64,000 nucleotides of DNA, from positions 1 to 64,000 of the forward strand of contig NZ_CAMLSE010000029.1 of assembly GCF_946482605.1 (NCBI RefSeq), given 5' to 3'. Origin of the DNA: an uncultured Dyadobacter sp. GTDB taxonomy: Bacteria; Bacteroidota; Bacteroidia; Cytophagales; Spirosomataceae. Below the pieces are notes generated by a model that saw nothing but the letters and a program-made list of their open reading frames with translations, had not been told where the DNA came from and did not search any database. The first letter of the stretch is position 1. Each line of letters starts with the position of its first letter. The translations under genes were made by a program, and so were the position numbers. Shown one piece after another: positions 17,979 to 27,422 of this stretch.

Positions 17979-18824
17979 ATGAAAGTGATCCGCGAAGCAA
18001 TAGAACCTGATCAGGGCAGTTCGTTCAAGGTGCTGCTGACACCCGGCCTTCATGAAACGTTCCTGTGGCATTTCCACCCCGAATATGAAATCGTATATGT
18101 GGAAGGTACCAGCGGAACGCGACACGTAGGCGGCCATACTTCGGTTTACGAAGGCAGCGACCTGGTTTTCATAGGGCCGAATATCCCGCATCTTAATTTT
18201 GATTACGGGGTGCGCACCCAATGCGAGCAGGTGATCATTCAGATGAAAGAGCATTTCCTGGGCAGGGACTTCATGAACATACCGGAAATGGCGGCCGTCA
18301 AGTCCCTCTTCGCGCAGTCGCATTACGGACTTTCCTTTATCGGCGATACCAAACAACGCGTGGGCGAGGCCATGAAACGCATTCCCGGAATGGACCCGTT
18401 TACGCAGTTGATCGCCTTGCTGCAAATCCTGAAAGACCTGGGAGAGTCACCGGAGGTGGCGCTGCTCAACCCCGAGCCGGCAGGAAACAAGGCATTGCAG
18501 CGGGAGCAGCACCGCATGGAAGCCATTTACAAATACGTCGAAACCCATTTCGATCAGTCGCCTGACGTGAATTACATTGCCGGTAATGTCGGCCTGACGA
18601 CCGCCGCATTCTGCCGTTTCTTCCGCCAGCACACCCACATGACTTTTACCGATTTTGTGAATCAGTACCGCATCAATCAGGCTAAAAACTACCTGCTACT
18701 CGACAGGTCGGTGTCGGAAACCTGCTTTGCGGTGGGCTTCGAAAGTCTTTCCTATTTCAACAAACTGTTCCGTCATGTGGTCGGCGAAAACCCTTCTGCG
18801 TTCAAAAAGAGGTACTTGAAGTAA
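17979..18824 (+). CDS. AraC-family transcriptional regulator with cupin sensor
   Basis: The product has 281 residues. Residues 20-110 form a cupin (WHFHPEYEIVYVEG, IGPNIPHLNF). Residues 180-281 hold two helix-turn-helix motifs typical of AraC, ending NKLFRHVVGENPSAFKKRYL. The cupin usually binds a sugar or small acid. It is divergent from the PhyH dioxygenase gene, which it likely controls from the shared 136-base region. Confidence 0.9.
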   Translation: MKVIREAIEPDQGSSFKVLLTPGLHETFLWHFHPEYEIVYVEGTSGTRHVGGHTSVYEGSDLVFIGPNIPHLNFDYGVRTQCEQVIIQMKEHFLGRDFMNIPEMAAVKSLFAQSHYGLSFIGDTKQRVGEAMKRIPGMDPFTQLIALLQILKDLGESPEVALLNPEPAGNKALQREQHRMEAIYKYVETHFDQSPDVNYIAGNVGLTTAAFCRFFRQHTHMTFTDFVNQYRINQAKNYLLLDRSVSETCFAVGFESLSYFNKLFRHVVGENPSAFKKRYLK

Positions 18825-18930
18825 ATATTTTTGATATTTTAAAGATCAATATTTTGCTATTTAAAATATCTTATATTATTTTTACGAATGAAATTTTGTT
18901 ACAGAAATTTTATTACACTTCATCAACATC

Positions 18931-19575
18931 ATGAAAGCCATTCACTTCAACAACAACGATTGGAGTACGATCACGAACATCCGCAACCACATGTTCGAGT
19001 ATTTGCTGGTCTTCTCCTGCGATGCGGTCACCGAGGCTGCGATCGGCACCGTCAAGCAGTATTTTCAAAAGCATTACGGGTGTGAGCATGCAGCGAACCT
19101 GCGTCCGCACCTGACGCTTTTCAATTGCATTATCCACGACAATAAACTGGACCGTATGATTCAGGGATTCCAGAAAGTAGCCCGGCACACGGCGCCCTTC
19201 CGGATTGAACTGAACCGTTTCAACCAGTATGAGCGCGGCACTTTCTACGTCGATCTGGAAGATGGCGTTTCAGATCAGATTATGAGCTTTGTGAAAAAGA
19301 TGAAGGCCGACACTTCCGAGCATTTATCACGGTGGGCAGGAGAGTTTAAATTCTGTACCGATCCGCATTTCACGGTTGCAAGGCAAATGACGGACCTGCA
19401 ATTCCAGAGGGCGGTTGCGGAATGGCGGCACAGCCAGTTTAATGCTACATTCAAGGTAAGTGAAATGAGCCTGCTCCGCAGATCGCTCGTCAACGGAGCC
19501 AAATTCGCCGAAGTTACTCGTATTCCGCTAGCCGGTCTGCCGGACAAGACTCTCGTCCAGGGCTCACTGTTCTGA
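18931..19575 (+). CDS. 2H phosphoesterase / 2'-5' RNA ligase-like protein
   Basis: The product has 214 residues. Two HxT motifs mark the 2H superfamily: H60-L-T62 in RPHLTLF and H146-F-T148 in DPHFTVA, with the usual ~85-residue spacing. Such enzymes hydrolyse cyclic phosphates or 2'-5' linkages in RNA or nucleotides. It has no signal peptide, so it acts in the cytoplasm. The AT-rich 106 bases before it probably hold its promoter, but no clean match was found. Substrate unknown. Confidence 0.78.
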   Translation: MKAIHFNNNDWSTITNIRNHMFEYLLVFSCDAVTEAAIGTVKQYFQKHYGCEHAANLRPHLTLFNCIIHDNKLDRMIQGFQKVARHTAPFRIELNRFNQYERGTFYVDLEDGVSDQIMSFVKKMKADTSEHLSRWAGEFKFCTDPHFTVARQMTDLQFQRAVAEWRHSQFNATFKVSEMSLLRRSLVNGAKFAEVTRIPLAGLPDKTLVQGSLF

Positions 19576-19583
19576 CACAGAAG

Positions 19584-19612
19584 TGGTCCCCTTCATAAGC
19601 GGAAAGGGACCA
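19584..19612. terminator. Hairpin between convergent genes
   Basis: TGGTCCC (19584-19590) is complementary to GGGACCA (19606-19612), with extension possible by T/A pairs. It lies exactly between the converging 2H phosphoesterase and phosphatase genes. There is no T run, so it may be a weak bidirectional terminator or an RNA 3'-end stabiliser. Confidence 0.4.
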
Positions 19613-19619
19613 TAGCAGG

Positions 19620-20582
19620 CTATTTCGTCAATTCGGTTTCGTAAAGCATCTTCCCGGTGTGGTTAATGGCCTTCACATTCAGCCGCTTGCTATCCATGGA
19701 AAAATACAGAAAGCCATTTTCCGAGGCCTCAAAGCGGCTGTAAGGCACTCCTGCCGTCACCTGGGTGAGTTCAGAACCCGCTCCTGAGATAAACTGGTGC
19801 GGATGCCCCTCAGGTTTTAAATGCTGCATGGAATGTTCATGACCCGACAGGTACACGTCCACATGATGCTCGTTGAACACCTTGGTAAGGATCGAACGGA
19901 TCGCCAGCGTATCGTCATTTTTGATGCGCGGCCCCACCGTGTAGCCGGGATGGTGACCCACTACGATCTTCCACTTCACATCCGGTGATGCATTGCGCAA
20001 TGTATCACTGATCCATTCCAGGTGTTTGGCGGCTCGTGGTTTATCGTCGTCATCGAGTAACTGGTTGGTATCGATCATCACAAACTGGACCTTTGCAGCC
20101 TTTTTGCCCAGCTTCACTTCCCGGGCATAATAGCGATCGGGCATTTTCCAGCGCCGGCTGACGTTGCCGTACCTTACCTGCGCATCGGGATCGGCCAGGT
20201 AATCGTGGTTGCCCAGCACCGCATACCAGTCGCATTGCAATGCATGCGCAGTATATACATTCTCGAATGAATAGTGCCAGAGCGGATCATGCTCGCTGAC
20301 AACTCCTCTTGGATAGAAGTTGTCGCCCGTAGAAATCACAAAGCTGTTACGGTGCGTAGTGGCCCATTGCCCCATTTGCTTACCGACTTCGAGTTGGAGA
20401 TATTCCCCGTTTCTCCCCCAGTCGCCCAATGCCATAAAGTAGAGCGAATAGTCATTGGCCAGTGCCGATTGACCGGTCAGGTCCTCACTGTTCAGGTGCG
20501 TCACCGGCGCTTCGCCGAATGTTTCCAGCGGATTTAATAGCGACACTCCAAGGGTAGTCCGTACAAAATCTCTGCGTTTCAT
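19620..20582 (-). CDS. Exported metallophosphoesterase, purple acid phosphatase (ACP5) type
   Basis: The start at 20582 (MKRRDFVRTTLG) gives 320 residues and a Tat-like leader (RRDFVRT). Metal-binding motifs of the purple acid phosphatase type appear in order: ALGDWGRNG, STGDNFYPRG, VLGNHDYL, VGHHPGYT and SGHEHSMQHL. It should dephosphorylate organic phosphates in the periplasm using a dinuclear metal centre. A related protein lies at 42807-44129. An upstream in-frame ATG at 20624 would put extra residues before the signal and is less likely. Confidence 0.88.
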   Translation of the reverse strand: MKRRDFVRTTLGVSLLNPLETFGEAPVTHLNSEDLTGQSALANDYSLYFMALGDWGRNGEYLQLEVGKQMGQWATTHRNSFVISTGDNFYPRGVVSEHDPLWHYSFENVYTAHALQCDWYAVLGNHDYLADPDAQVRYGNVSRRWKMPDRYYAREVKLGKKAAKVQFVMIDTNQLLDDDDKPRAAKHLEWISDTLRNASPDVKWKIVVGHHPGYTVGPRIKNDDTLAIRSILTKVFNEHHVDVYLSGHEHSMQHLKPEGHPHQFISGAGSELTQVTAGVPYSRFEASENGFLYFSMDSKRLNVKAINHTGKMLYETELTK

Positions 20583-20784
20583 ATGAAGGTATTTGGGTAA
20601 AACAAACGGCATATACGGCAACATCAGCCGTGTATGCCATTCGTTATAGCGTCGAAAGCCTGGAACGGGCTATTGATCACGTTCTAAATTTTTCATTTAA
20701 GTACCCGATTGTTGCTGTACAACCTGGTTCTTAGTTAATTTAATGATTCGATTTTGCTGCGGGATCGCAAATCGGCAGCTATAA

Positions 20785-21675
20785 ATGTCCAAACTGCATA
20801 TGCACGTTCACCACCTCCCCCACGACATTCTAGGCATTAATCCGGAGGCTCGACCGGAAAGCATTGTTTTCCACGAGTACACTGCCAGGATGGGAAGTTT
20901 TAAGGACAAAAGCATTCTCCACACCAACGCGATCAGTATGGTACTCAGCGGTGAAAAAACAATGCACTTTGCCGACCGAAAAGTTGAGATTACGCCCGAC
21001 GAGTTCCATTTTTTATCGGCAGGAAATTGCCTGGCCTCCATGGATCTTTCGAGGCAGGAATACTTCGAAAGCATCCTGATTTTCTTTGACGACACCGCAT
21101 TGAAGGCCTTTCTCGTCAAGTACGCCGCAATAACAGACCGGATGGGCATTGATCACCACCTGCCGGCCAAGCCCTACCTCTCCATTCGGAAAGACGAATT
21201 TGTGGTCACCTATATTCGGTCACTACAACTGCTTTTCCGGCAGTCGGGGCAGATTTCGGCGGAAATGAAACAGCTCAAATTCGACGAGCTGATGCTGCAC
21301 CTGCTGCAAACCTACCCGCAAGAACTGCTGTCGTTCCGGGGCACGGGCGATGCCGATGAAATACGGCTGCGAAAAACGGTGGAAATGAATGTAGGAAACG
21401 ACATTAAGATCGAAGAGCTGGCGTTTTTGTGCAATATGAGCCTATCCACCTTTTCCCGGCGTTTTGCCAAGATTTACGGACAATCGCCGAGCAAATGGTT
21501 CTGGCAGCGAAGAATGGAAATGGCTAAAAACCTGCTGATCCATCATGAGAAGCCCGGGGAAGTCTACCACAAGATCGGATACGAGAACCATTCCAGCTTC
21601 TCCGAAGCATTCCGGCAAACTTTTGGCATATCCCCACGCGAATTTCAGCAACAAAATATGACTGTTGAGCCATAG
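20785..21675 (+). CDS. AraC-family transcriptional regulator
   Basis: The product has 296 residues. The N-terminal ~150 residues form the sensor half (LSGEKTMHFADRKVEIT, FHFLSAGNCLA). The C-terminal AraC domain (about 190-290) has LCNMSLSTFSRRFAKIYG and NHSSFSEAFRQTFGISPREFQQ. It stands upstream of the ester cyclase and transpeptidase genes on the same strand and may regulate them; the 74-base gap carries its own promoter-like box. Confidence 0.88.
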   Translation: MSKLHMHVHHLPHDILGINPEARPESIVFHEYTARMGSFKDKSILHTNAISMVLSGEKTMHFADRKVEITPDEFHFLSAGNCLASMDLSRQEYFESILIFFDDTALKAFLVKYAAITDRMGIDHHLPAKPYLSIRKDEFVVTYIRSLQLLFRQSGQISAEMKQLKFDELMLHLLQTYPQELLSFRGTGDADEIRLRKTVEMNVGNDIKIEELAFLCNMSLSTFSRRFAKIYGQSPSKWFWQRRMEMAKNLLIHHEKPGEVYHKIGYENHSSFSEAFRQTFGISPREFQQQNMTVEP

Positions 21676-21717
21676 TTTTTGACAGAATGCCTGTAAATAC
21701 CAGGCCCGCGCCAGCCC

Positions 21718-21725
21718 TAATTTTG
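21718..21725 (+). promoter_or_regulatory. -7 box upstream of the ester cyclase gene
   Basis: TAATTTTG matches TAnnTTTG exactly, 24 bases before the ATG at 21750. No good TTTG is seen at -33, so an activator such as the adjacent AraC protein may be needed. Partial support only. Confidence 0.35.
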
Positions 21726-21749
21726 CCCTGTATCTAATCAAAAACAGCG

Positions 21750-22172
21750 ATGGACAATACAGAACAAAACAAGGCGGCAGTAATACGTTTCAACAAAGAG
21801 TATATCGAACAAGGCCATGCGGAATGCTTTTCGGAACTGGTCGCACCGGATCTGGTCAATCATTCCGCCCCGGAAGGAGCTCCGTCAGGTCCTGAAAGCA
21901 TGATTCATTTCCTTCACGGTATGCTGCGGAAGGGGTTTCCGGATATCAGGGTGACCATTCTGGACCAAATCGCGGCAGGCGACATGGTTGCAACCCGCAA
22001 GGAATTCCATGGCACGCACAAGGGTGAATTCCTGGGTATCCCGGCATCGGGCAAGCATGTGGTGATCAAGGTGATCGATATGATCCGACTTAGAAATGGC
22101 CGGTACATCGAACATTGGGGATCAAGCAATCTGGCAGAAGTTATGGCCGAGATTTCAGCTGATGCGGGTTAA
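21750..22172 (+). CDS. SnoaL-like ester cyclase family protein
   Basis: This 140-residue soluble protein has the NTF2-like SnoaL pattern: KEYIEQGHAECFSELVAPDL, HFLHGMLRKGFPDIRVTI, MVATRKEFHGTHKGEFLGIP, and VIDMIRLRNGRYIEHWGSS. Family members catalyse aldol-type cyclisation or act on small hydrophobic molecules. Many are of unknown role, as here. It may be co-expressed with the following acylase-type gene 48 bases on. Confidence 0.82.
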   Translation: MDNTEQNKAAVIRFNKEYIEQGHAECFSELVAPDLVNHSAPEGAPSGPESMIHFLHGMLRKGFPDIRVTILDQIAAGDMVATRKEFHGTHKGEFLGIPASGKHVVIKVIDMIRLRNGRYIEHWGSSNLAEVMAEISADAG

Positions 22173-22220
22173 ATGCCGGGGGTTTTGTAATTTGAGCATT
22201 GGTTCCTTCACCATCTACCC

Positions 22221-24092
22221 ATGCAAACAAAACTCCTTCTACGCACAACGATCGGGCTGATGTGTTCATGCCTGAACGCGTTTTCCCAGTCATTCAACAA
22301 CTTCCCGGTAACGACCCAGAAACCGCCCCTTCACGGCAAACATTGGATGGGTATCACCGGCAAACCGCTCGCTGCCACCGCCGGGGCCATGATTTTCAGC
22401 AAGGGCGGCAATGCGATCGACGCGTCGTGCGCGATGCTGGCAGCCACCTGTACCATGTGGGATGTGCTGAGCTGGGGTGGCGAAACGCAGGCGTTGATAT
22501 ACAATCCCAAAACCAGGAAGGTAATCGCGATCAATGCCATGGGCGTCGCTCCCACGGGTGCCACTGCCGATTTTTTCAAAAACAAGGGTATGAAGTACCC
22601 GCCCGAATACGGACCGCTGGCTGCAACCACCCCCGGCACGCCCGGAGGACTGATGACAATGCTCGCCGAATACGGTACCATGAGCCTCAAAGACGTGCTG
22701 GCACCTGCGATGCAAATGGCGGAAGGCTATCCGATCGAGGCACAAACGGCCAATTCCATTGAAAGAGGCAAGGATCAGATCAAAAGATGGCCTTATTCGA
22801 CCAAAGTTTTCCTGCCGCATCTTGGACAAAAGCGGGAAGCACCTGATGCGGGGGAAATTCTTGTACAAAAAGACTTGCGGGCTACTTTGCAGAAACTGGT
22901 GGACACCGAGCAACAGGCTTTGAAATCCGGAAAAGGCCGAAAAGATGCTATCTACGCAGCCTATGACCGGTTCTACAAAGGGGATATTGCCAAAGAAATT
23001 GCCCGCGGGTGTCAGGAACAGGGAGGCCTCATTACCGAACAGGATATGGCCAATTGGAAAGTGAAGATCGAAGAGCCTCTGATGACGAGCTACAAAGGCA
23101 TCGAGGTTTATAAAATGCAGCAATGGACGCAGGGGCCGGTTATGCTGCAGACTTTGAATATGCTTGAAAACTTTGACCTGAAAGCGATGGGGTATAACTC
23201 TTCCCGTTATGTGCATACGCTTTACCAGACGATGAACCTCGCCTTCGCTGACCGCGACTTTTACTACGGCGACCCCGCGTTCGCACCGGAGGAACCCATG
23301 AAAGGCCTGCTATCGAAGGAGTATGCCAAAGAGCGGATCAAGCAAATTAACTGGGAGCAAAACGATGCGAAAGCGCTGCCGGGCGACCCCTACCCTTTTG
23401 AAGGCAAGAAAAATCCCTATACAGATCAGATCAAAACCTGGGGCAATTTCCATGCTTCATTGAACCCGAATGCAAACGGGCTCAACGAAAAATTCATGGA
23501 GGAATTCACGGCCGGGACGACCTCGGTAGAAGCCGCTGACGAAGAGGGCTGGGTAGTGAGCATTACACCGAGCGGCGGCTGGGTACCTGCGTGCATTGCG
23601 GGTAACACGGGCGTAGGACTGAGCCAACGGATGCAGTCATTCGTGCTGGACGCACGTGAGAACCCATTTAATGTGGTGGAGCCGGGAAAACGCCCGAGGG
23701 TGACGCTAACGCCCAGTTTGGCGATGAAAGATGGGAAACCGTTCTTGTCCTTTGCCAAACAAGCCGGAGACGAACAGGATCAGTTGCTCCTCCAATTCTT
23801 CCTGAACGTGGTGGAATTCGGGATGACCGTGCAGGAAGCGTCGGAGGCGCCCAGTTTCAAAACGTTGCAGATGTATGCCAGCTTCGGTGCGCATGACAAA
23901 GATCCGGGCGGCCTGATCCTGAACCAGTCGATGCCCGACTGGACCCGTAAAGAACTCTCACGCATGGGCTACAAGTTCAGCTATCAACCCCGCACCAGCG
24001 GCCCGATCAATGCGATCTACTTCGACTGGCAACACGGAAGCTTCTGGGGTGGATCCAGCAATCATGGTGAAGATTATGGATTCGGATGGTAA
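22221..24092 (+). CDS. Gamma-glutamyltransferase-family Ntn hydrolase, exported
   Basis: The product has 623 residues, with a signal peptide at 1-22 (LMCSCLNAFSQ). The fold is that of gamma-glutamyltranspeptidase: GMISGKPLAATAGAMIFSKGG-type start, AIDASCAML, TTPGTPGGL, and the self-cleavage site TAGTTSVEAADEEG with Thr433 as the predicted new N-terminus of the small subunit. The usual GSPGG motif after the second conserved region is replaced by a QAGDEQDQ stretch, so it is a divergent GGT or GGT-like acylase. It would act on gamma-glutamyl or other amides in the periplasm. It ends directly against the convergent VOC gene. Confidence 0.82.
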   Translation: MQTKLLLRTTIGLMCSCLNAFSQSFNNFPVTTQKPPLHGKHWMGITGKPLAATAGAMIFSKGGNAIDASCAMLAATCTMWDVLSWGGETQALIYNPKTRKVIAINAMGVAPTGATADFFKNKGMKYPPEYGPLAATTPGTPGGLMTMLAEYGTMSLKDVLAPAMQMAEGYPIEAQTANSIERGKDQIKRWPYSTKVFLPHLGQKREAPDAGEILVQKDLRATLQKLVDTEQQALKSGKGRKDAIYAAYDRFYKGDIAKEIARGCQEQGGLITEQDMANWKVKIEEPLMTSYKGIEVYKMQQWTQGPVMLQTLNMLENFDLKAMGYNSSRYVHTLYQTMNLAFADRDFYYGDPAFAPEEPMKGLLSKEYAKERIKQINWEQNDAKALPGDPYPFEGKKNPYTDQIKTWGNFHASLNPNANGLNEKFMEEFTAGTTSVEAADEEGWVVSITPSGGWVPACIAGNTGVGLSQRMQSFVLDARENPFNVVEPGKRPRVTLTPSLAMKDGKPFLSFAKQAGDEQDQLLLQFFLNVVEFGMTVQEASEAPSFKTLQMYASFGAHDKDPGGLILNQSMPDWTRKELSRMGYKFSYQPRTSGPINAIYFDWQHGSFWGGSSNHGEDYGFGW

Positions 24093-24911
24093 TTATTCGA
24101 ACGTTTGTGCCAAAGTAATCCGGTTTCCGTCCGGATCGATGGTATCGAACTCCCGAAGCCCCCAAGGTTGACTAACGGGTTCTTTCGGCAGGTTGGCTCC
24201 TTTTGCTTTCAATTCCTGATAAAGTTCGTCCGCATTCCGGATGTAAACGCAGCATGAGCACGGACCAGGCTCATGCTGCGTTTTGGCTACCAGCAGAAGC
24301 CTGATACTGTCCCTATCCATCACACCGAGGTCGTGCTGCTGATAATTGACGGAAAACCCCATTACCTGTTGGTAAAACATGACAGCGGCAGGTACGTCCG
24401 CACATGGGAATGCAGGCATTACCTGCCGCAACTGTCCCTCACCCGGAGGCGTGTGAATTTGCTCCGGGTCATCGTCATGGAACGACTTTCCGAACCACAG
24501 CCGGTGCCCGTCGGGGTCGGACACTTCAAAAAGCGCCATTTTAATCCAGTTGACCCTTTCCGGTTTCGTTGGAGTTAATCCCTTTTTCTGAAAAATTTCG
24601 TAGAACCCCATCACATCATTTATCTCAAAAAAAATCATTGCGCTCCCGACAGGTCTTAATGGCCCCGTGCTATCAACGGCCCCATCCGTCGTATGAAAAT
24701 AAATACGCGCTGCGCCCAGCGCCACCGCAGGAAAAGGGATAGCTGTGCCGAGCGTTTCCACTGATTCGAATCCCAGTTGATCGACATAGAATGCGATACT
24801 GGCTGCGACGTCGCTCACCACCAGATGGCGACTGACCGGAGATATTATCGTCGGCCCGGGTAAAGACGATTTCATGATTTTCTGTTTTAGATCAATGGAA
24901 AACGATATCAT
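24093..24911 (-). CDS. VOC-superfamily protein with two glyoxalase-like modules
   Basis: The product has 272 residues from ATG 24911, which overlaps the upstream stop as ATGA; MKSSLPGPT at 24875 is an alternative start. Two beta-alpha-beta-beta-beta modules follow one another (about 22-135 and 145-270), each beginning with a VSDVAASIAFYVDQLGF-like strand-helix, and each closing with a GxxxxFxDPDGxxxxxxQ-like strand (SDPDGHRLWFGKS and IDPDGNRITLAQ). Such pairs form one metal site for isomerase, dioxygenase or drug-resistance activities. It is the third gene of an operon with an ankyrin protein and a VOC-GNAT fusion. Confidence 0.82.
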   Translation of the reverse strand: MISFSIDLKQKIMKSSLPGPTIISPVSRHLVVSDVAASIAFYVDQLGFESVETLGTAIPFPAVALGAARIYFHTTDGAVDSTGPLRPVGSAMIFFEINDVMGFYEIFQKKGLTPTKPERVNWIKMALFEVSDPDGHRLWFGKSFHDDDPEQIHTPPGEGQLRQVMPAFPCADVPAAVMFYQQVMGFSVNYQQHDLGVMDRDSIRLLLVAKTQHEPGPCSCCVYIRNADELYQELKAKGANLPKEPVSQPWGLREFDTIDPDGNRITLAQTFE

Positions 24912-25786
24912 TTTGAACCGGGACGATCGATCATTCGGATCATGCCGAAAGCCTTTCCAAAATCGGTCTGCTGGTAAAAAGGCGCAAGGGACTCGGCGGC
25001 AAAAAGCCCTACCAGTGATTTATCGGGTGCATTGGCATCCAGCCAACGCTTCACTTCTTGCATAATCGCCGATCCGACCCGCTTACGTTGCCAGTCGGGA
25101 TGCACCATCACATCTTTGATATAGAAGAAACTCAGTCCGTCGCCGAGCACCAGGGCACACCCAATCGCTTCGCCTGTTTCGGAATTTTCGGCCACGGCAA
25201 TGAACTGTGCTGCGTCGATTTTCCGCTGCATGAGCTCCTCCACTGCTTGTGCCCGCTCATCAGCAGTCGGGCCCGACCAGCCTACGGAGTTGGCCAGATG
25301 CCGGTACTCCGTCGGGGTGAGCTTTCTTCCCACGACACGAACTGTTGCCGGTAGTGGTTCCGAGTGTTTTTCATGACCAGCCGACGCCGGCTCCGCAAAT
25401 GAAATGTAGTAGCCATTGATATCACGGATCATGTATTCGTCATAGCCATACGGCTGCCGCGCCAGCGGCATTACAATCTCGGCCTTGCGCTCCTGATGCA
25501 ACCGGTACAAAGTTTGGATATGGCTTACCCGCATCCACACAGACTGCCTTTTGGGCCGCACGGCCGCTTCCGGATCCGTTGAGAACTGGACAAATGCATT
25601 ATGCCACGAAACACCACCATGATTGGGCGGTGCGCCCCAGGTCCATTGTCCGGGAAAACCCAGCACCTCGTGCCAGTACTTTACTGTCAACGCCACGTCG
25701 GCAACGGACAGCACAGGCTCTGCATGGGAGAAAATGGGGTCGGGTCTTTCGTCCGTAGGTTGCATGGCATTATGGTTTTCACTCAT
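24908..25786 (-). CDS. VOC domain fused to GNAT acetyltransferase
   Basis: The product has 292 residues. Residues 18-132 are a VOC module (EPVLSVADVALTVKYWHEVLG at the start, DINGYYISFAE at the end). Residues 145-290 are a GNAT domain, with acetyl-CoA motif A in DVMVHPDWQRKRVGSAIM and the C-terminal FYQQTDFGKA. The fusion of a ligand- or metal-binding VOC with an N-acetyltransferase is uncommon. Its start overlaps the ankyrin gene by 8 bases and its stop overlaps the next VOC gene by 4, so all three are translationally coupled. It may modify a small molecule such as a toxin or antibiotic (inference). Confidence 0.82.
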   Translation of the reverse strand: MSENHNAMQPTDERPDPIFSHAEPVLSVADVALTVKYWHEVLGFPGQWTWGAPPNHGGVSWHNAFVQFSTDPEAAVRPKRQSVWMRVSHIQTLYRLHQERKAEIVMPLARQPYGYDEYMIRDINGYYISFAEPASAGHEKHSEPLPATVRVVGRKLTPTEYRHLANSVGWSGPTADERAQAVEELMQRKIDAAQFIAVAENSETGEAIGCALVLGDGLSFFYIKDVMVHPDWQRKRVGSAIMQEVKRWLDANAPDKSLVGLFAAESLAPFYQQTDFGKAFGMIRMIDRPGSK

Positions 25787-27422
25787 TCACACCCGGCCAA
25801 GAGGCCAAAATGTCACAAATGTCGGAATGTCCGCGTCTTTCCGCCCACGCCATAGGCCGGGCCCACGGCTGCTCCGCGGGTAGCTGAGGATCCGCTCCTT
25901 TTTCGAGTAAAAATTGGACCATCTCACCCTTGCCTGCCCTGGCCGCCCAACCGAGCGGCGTCGTGTTATGCTGCTCGTCGATCGCATCGATTTCCGCGCC
26001 CCGATCGAGAAAAATCGCGGCGTTAACGACGTCGCCCCGTTCTGCGAACCGATGCAGCGGCCGTATTCCAAGCCAGTTGGAGTAGTTGGGGTCCATTCCC
26101 CGGCTGAATAACAGTTCGGTCAGTTCCCGCGATTTGATCGCCTCCTGTGGCCCCTGACTTCTGACTCCGACGGAAATGTTTTTGGCCAGATCGGGCTCAT
26201 AGTGCAGCATGAGGCGTACGAAATGCTCATTCCCCTGCCCCGCGGCTGTTTCCAGCGCCTGCGCATCCTTCGCGAGCGCGGGGTTCGCTTTCAAAATAGC
26301 GGCGGCAGTTTGGATGTCATTATAATATGCCAGCAGATCCAGCGAGCGGGCGGCACCATAAGAACAAAGGAGGTCTGTCATCGCCTTGTCGCCGCGCTCG
26401 AGCGCGGCCGTGAGCGTGTCGGCGGAGCTCTCAACGGGTACATTGGGGTGCGCACCATGTTCCAACAGCAGTCTGACGATGTCGATGTGATTGTAAACGA
26501 CAGCCGAATGCAGCGCGTGTCCCATCGGTGCAATGCCTTCCTCGGGCAGGTTGGGATCAGCGCCTTTTTCCAGTAACAACTTCACAATGTGGAAATGCCC
26601 CGCAAGGGCCGCATTCTTCAATGGCGCACCCGAACCCGGGTAGTAGGTCACATAATCTGAAACCTTGTTGGCCAGGGCAGGATCCGTGTCCAGCAATGCA
26701 CTCACTCTCTTTTCATCTCCCTTCAATGCCGCCATACAAATGTCGACATAGGCTCCTTTGGAAACCAGATGGAGGTAAATGTCATTCGGTTTAATTGTCA
26801 CCTCGCTCGGTACATCCCGCCAGCCACGGTACGAATAATCGCCATTCGTAAGTTGAATGGGCCTGGCGCCGTCGGGGCGGCGGGCGTTGATATCCGCACC
26901 GCGTGCCAGCAACTCATCGATCATTTCGGGTTGCCGGGTCATGACGGCCCAGTGAATAGGCTGATTACCGGCGTCATCACGGGCATGGGTGGCGGTAGGA
27001 GACGTTTCCAGTATTGTTCGAAAAGCGGGCAGGTCGCGGTCGCGGATAGCTGCCGCGATCTGCTCCCCTGTTTCCGATCCTTTTTCACGGTTCAACGCAC
27101 GTTCGAGTAGTTCCTCCATGGATTGAAGACCACGGTCCCGCGCCATCTGGATCAGCGAATCACCCGTGCCCGAATCAAACGGACTGGCCTGGTGTTGCAA
27201 CAGGTATTCGGCTGCTTCCAACTGGTTGGCCTGCACCGCGAAAGACATCGGCGTGCGATAGTCATAGGCGCCGCGCACGAGGGAAGGATCTTTCGCCAGC
27301 AGGGACCGGATCGTTTTCAGATCGCCGTCCCGGGCTGCGCAGAACATTTGCCAGACATCGGTCCCCAACCCCGTCGACCAGAACAGGGGCTCATCCTTGC
27401 GAAGTGCTTCGGGCTGTGTCAT
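25779..27422 (-). CDS. Ankyrin-repeat protein
   Basis: From ATG 27422 (MTQPEALRKDEP) the product has 547 residues; an ATG at 27488 adds 22. It consists almost wholly of ankyrin repeats, about twelve, recognisable as AAxxGxxxxxxxLLExGAxPN-like units (for example LLEKGADPNLPEEG, LLEHGAHPNVPVES, LLEKGADPQLPAEQ). There is no signal peptide, so it is cytoplasmic. Ankyrin arrays bind proteins. It leads an operon with a VOC-GNAT fusion and a double VOC protein, overlapping the former by 8 bases. Partner unknown. Confidence 0.88.
   Translation of the reverse strand: MTQPEALRKDEPLFWSTGLGTDVWQMFCAARDGDLKTIRSLLAKDPSLVRGAYDYRTPMSFAVQANQLEAAEYLLQHQASPFDSGTGDSLIQMARDRGLQSMEELLERALNREKGSETGEQIAAAIRDRDLPAFRTILETSPTATHARDDAGNQPIHWAVMTRQPEMIDELLARGADINARRPDGARPIQLTNGDYSYRGWRDVPSEVTIKPNDIYLHLVSKGAYVDICMAALKGDEKRVSALLDTDPALANKVSDYVTYYPGSGAPLKNAALAGHFHIVKLLLEKGADPNLPEEGIAPMGHALHSAVVYNHIDIVRLLLEHGAHPNVPVESSADTLTAALERGDKAMTDLLCSYGAARSLDLLAYYNDIQTAAAILKANPALAKDAQALETAAGQGNEHFVRLMLHYEPDLAKNISVGVRSQGPQEAIKSRELTELLFSRGMDPNYSNWLGIRPLHRFAERGDVVNAAIFLDRGAEIDAIDEQHNTTPLGWAARAGKGEMVQFLLEKGADPQLPAEQPWARPMAWAERRGHSDICDILASWPGVNE

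Noticed and set aside
22290..23216. Open frame of 308 codons antisense to the transpeptidase gene
   Set aside because: A shadow of a high-quality coding frame; no domain or signal.
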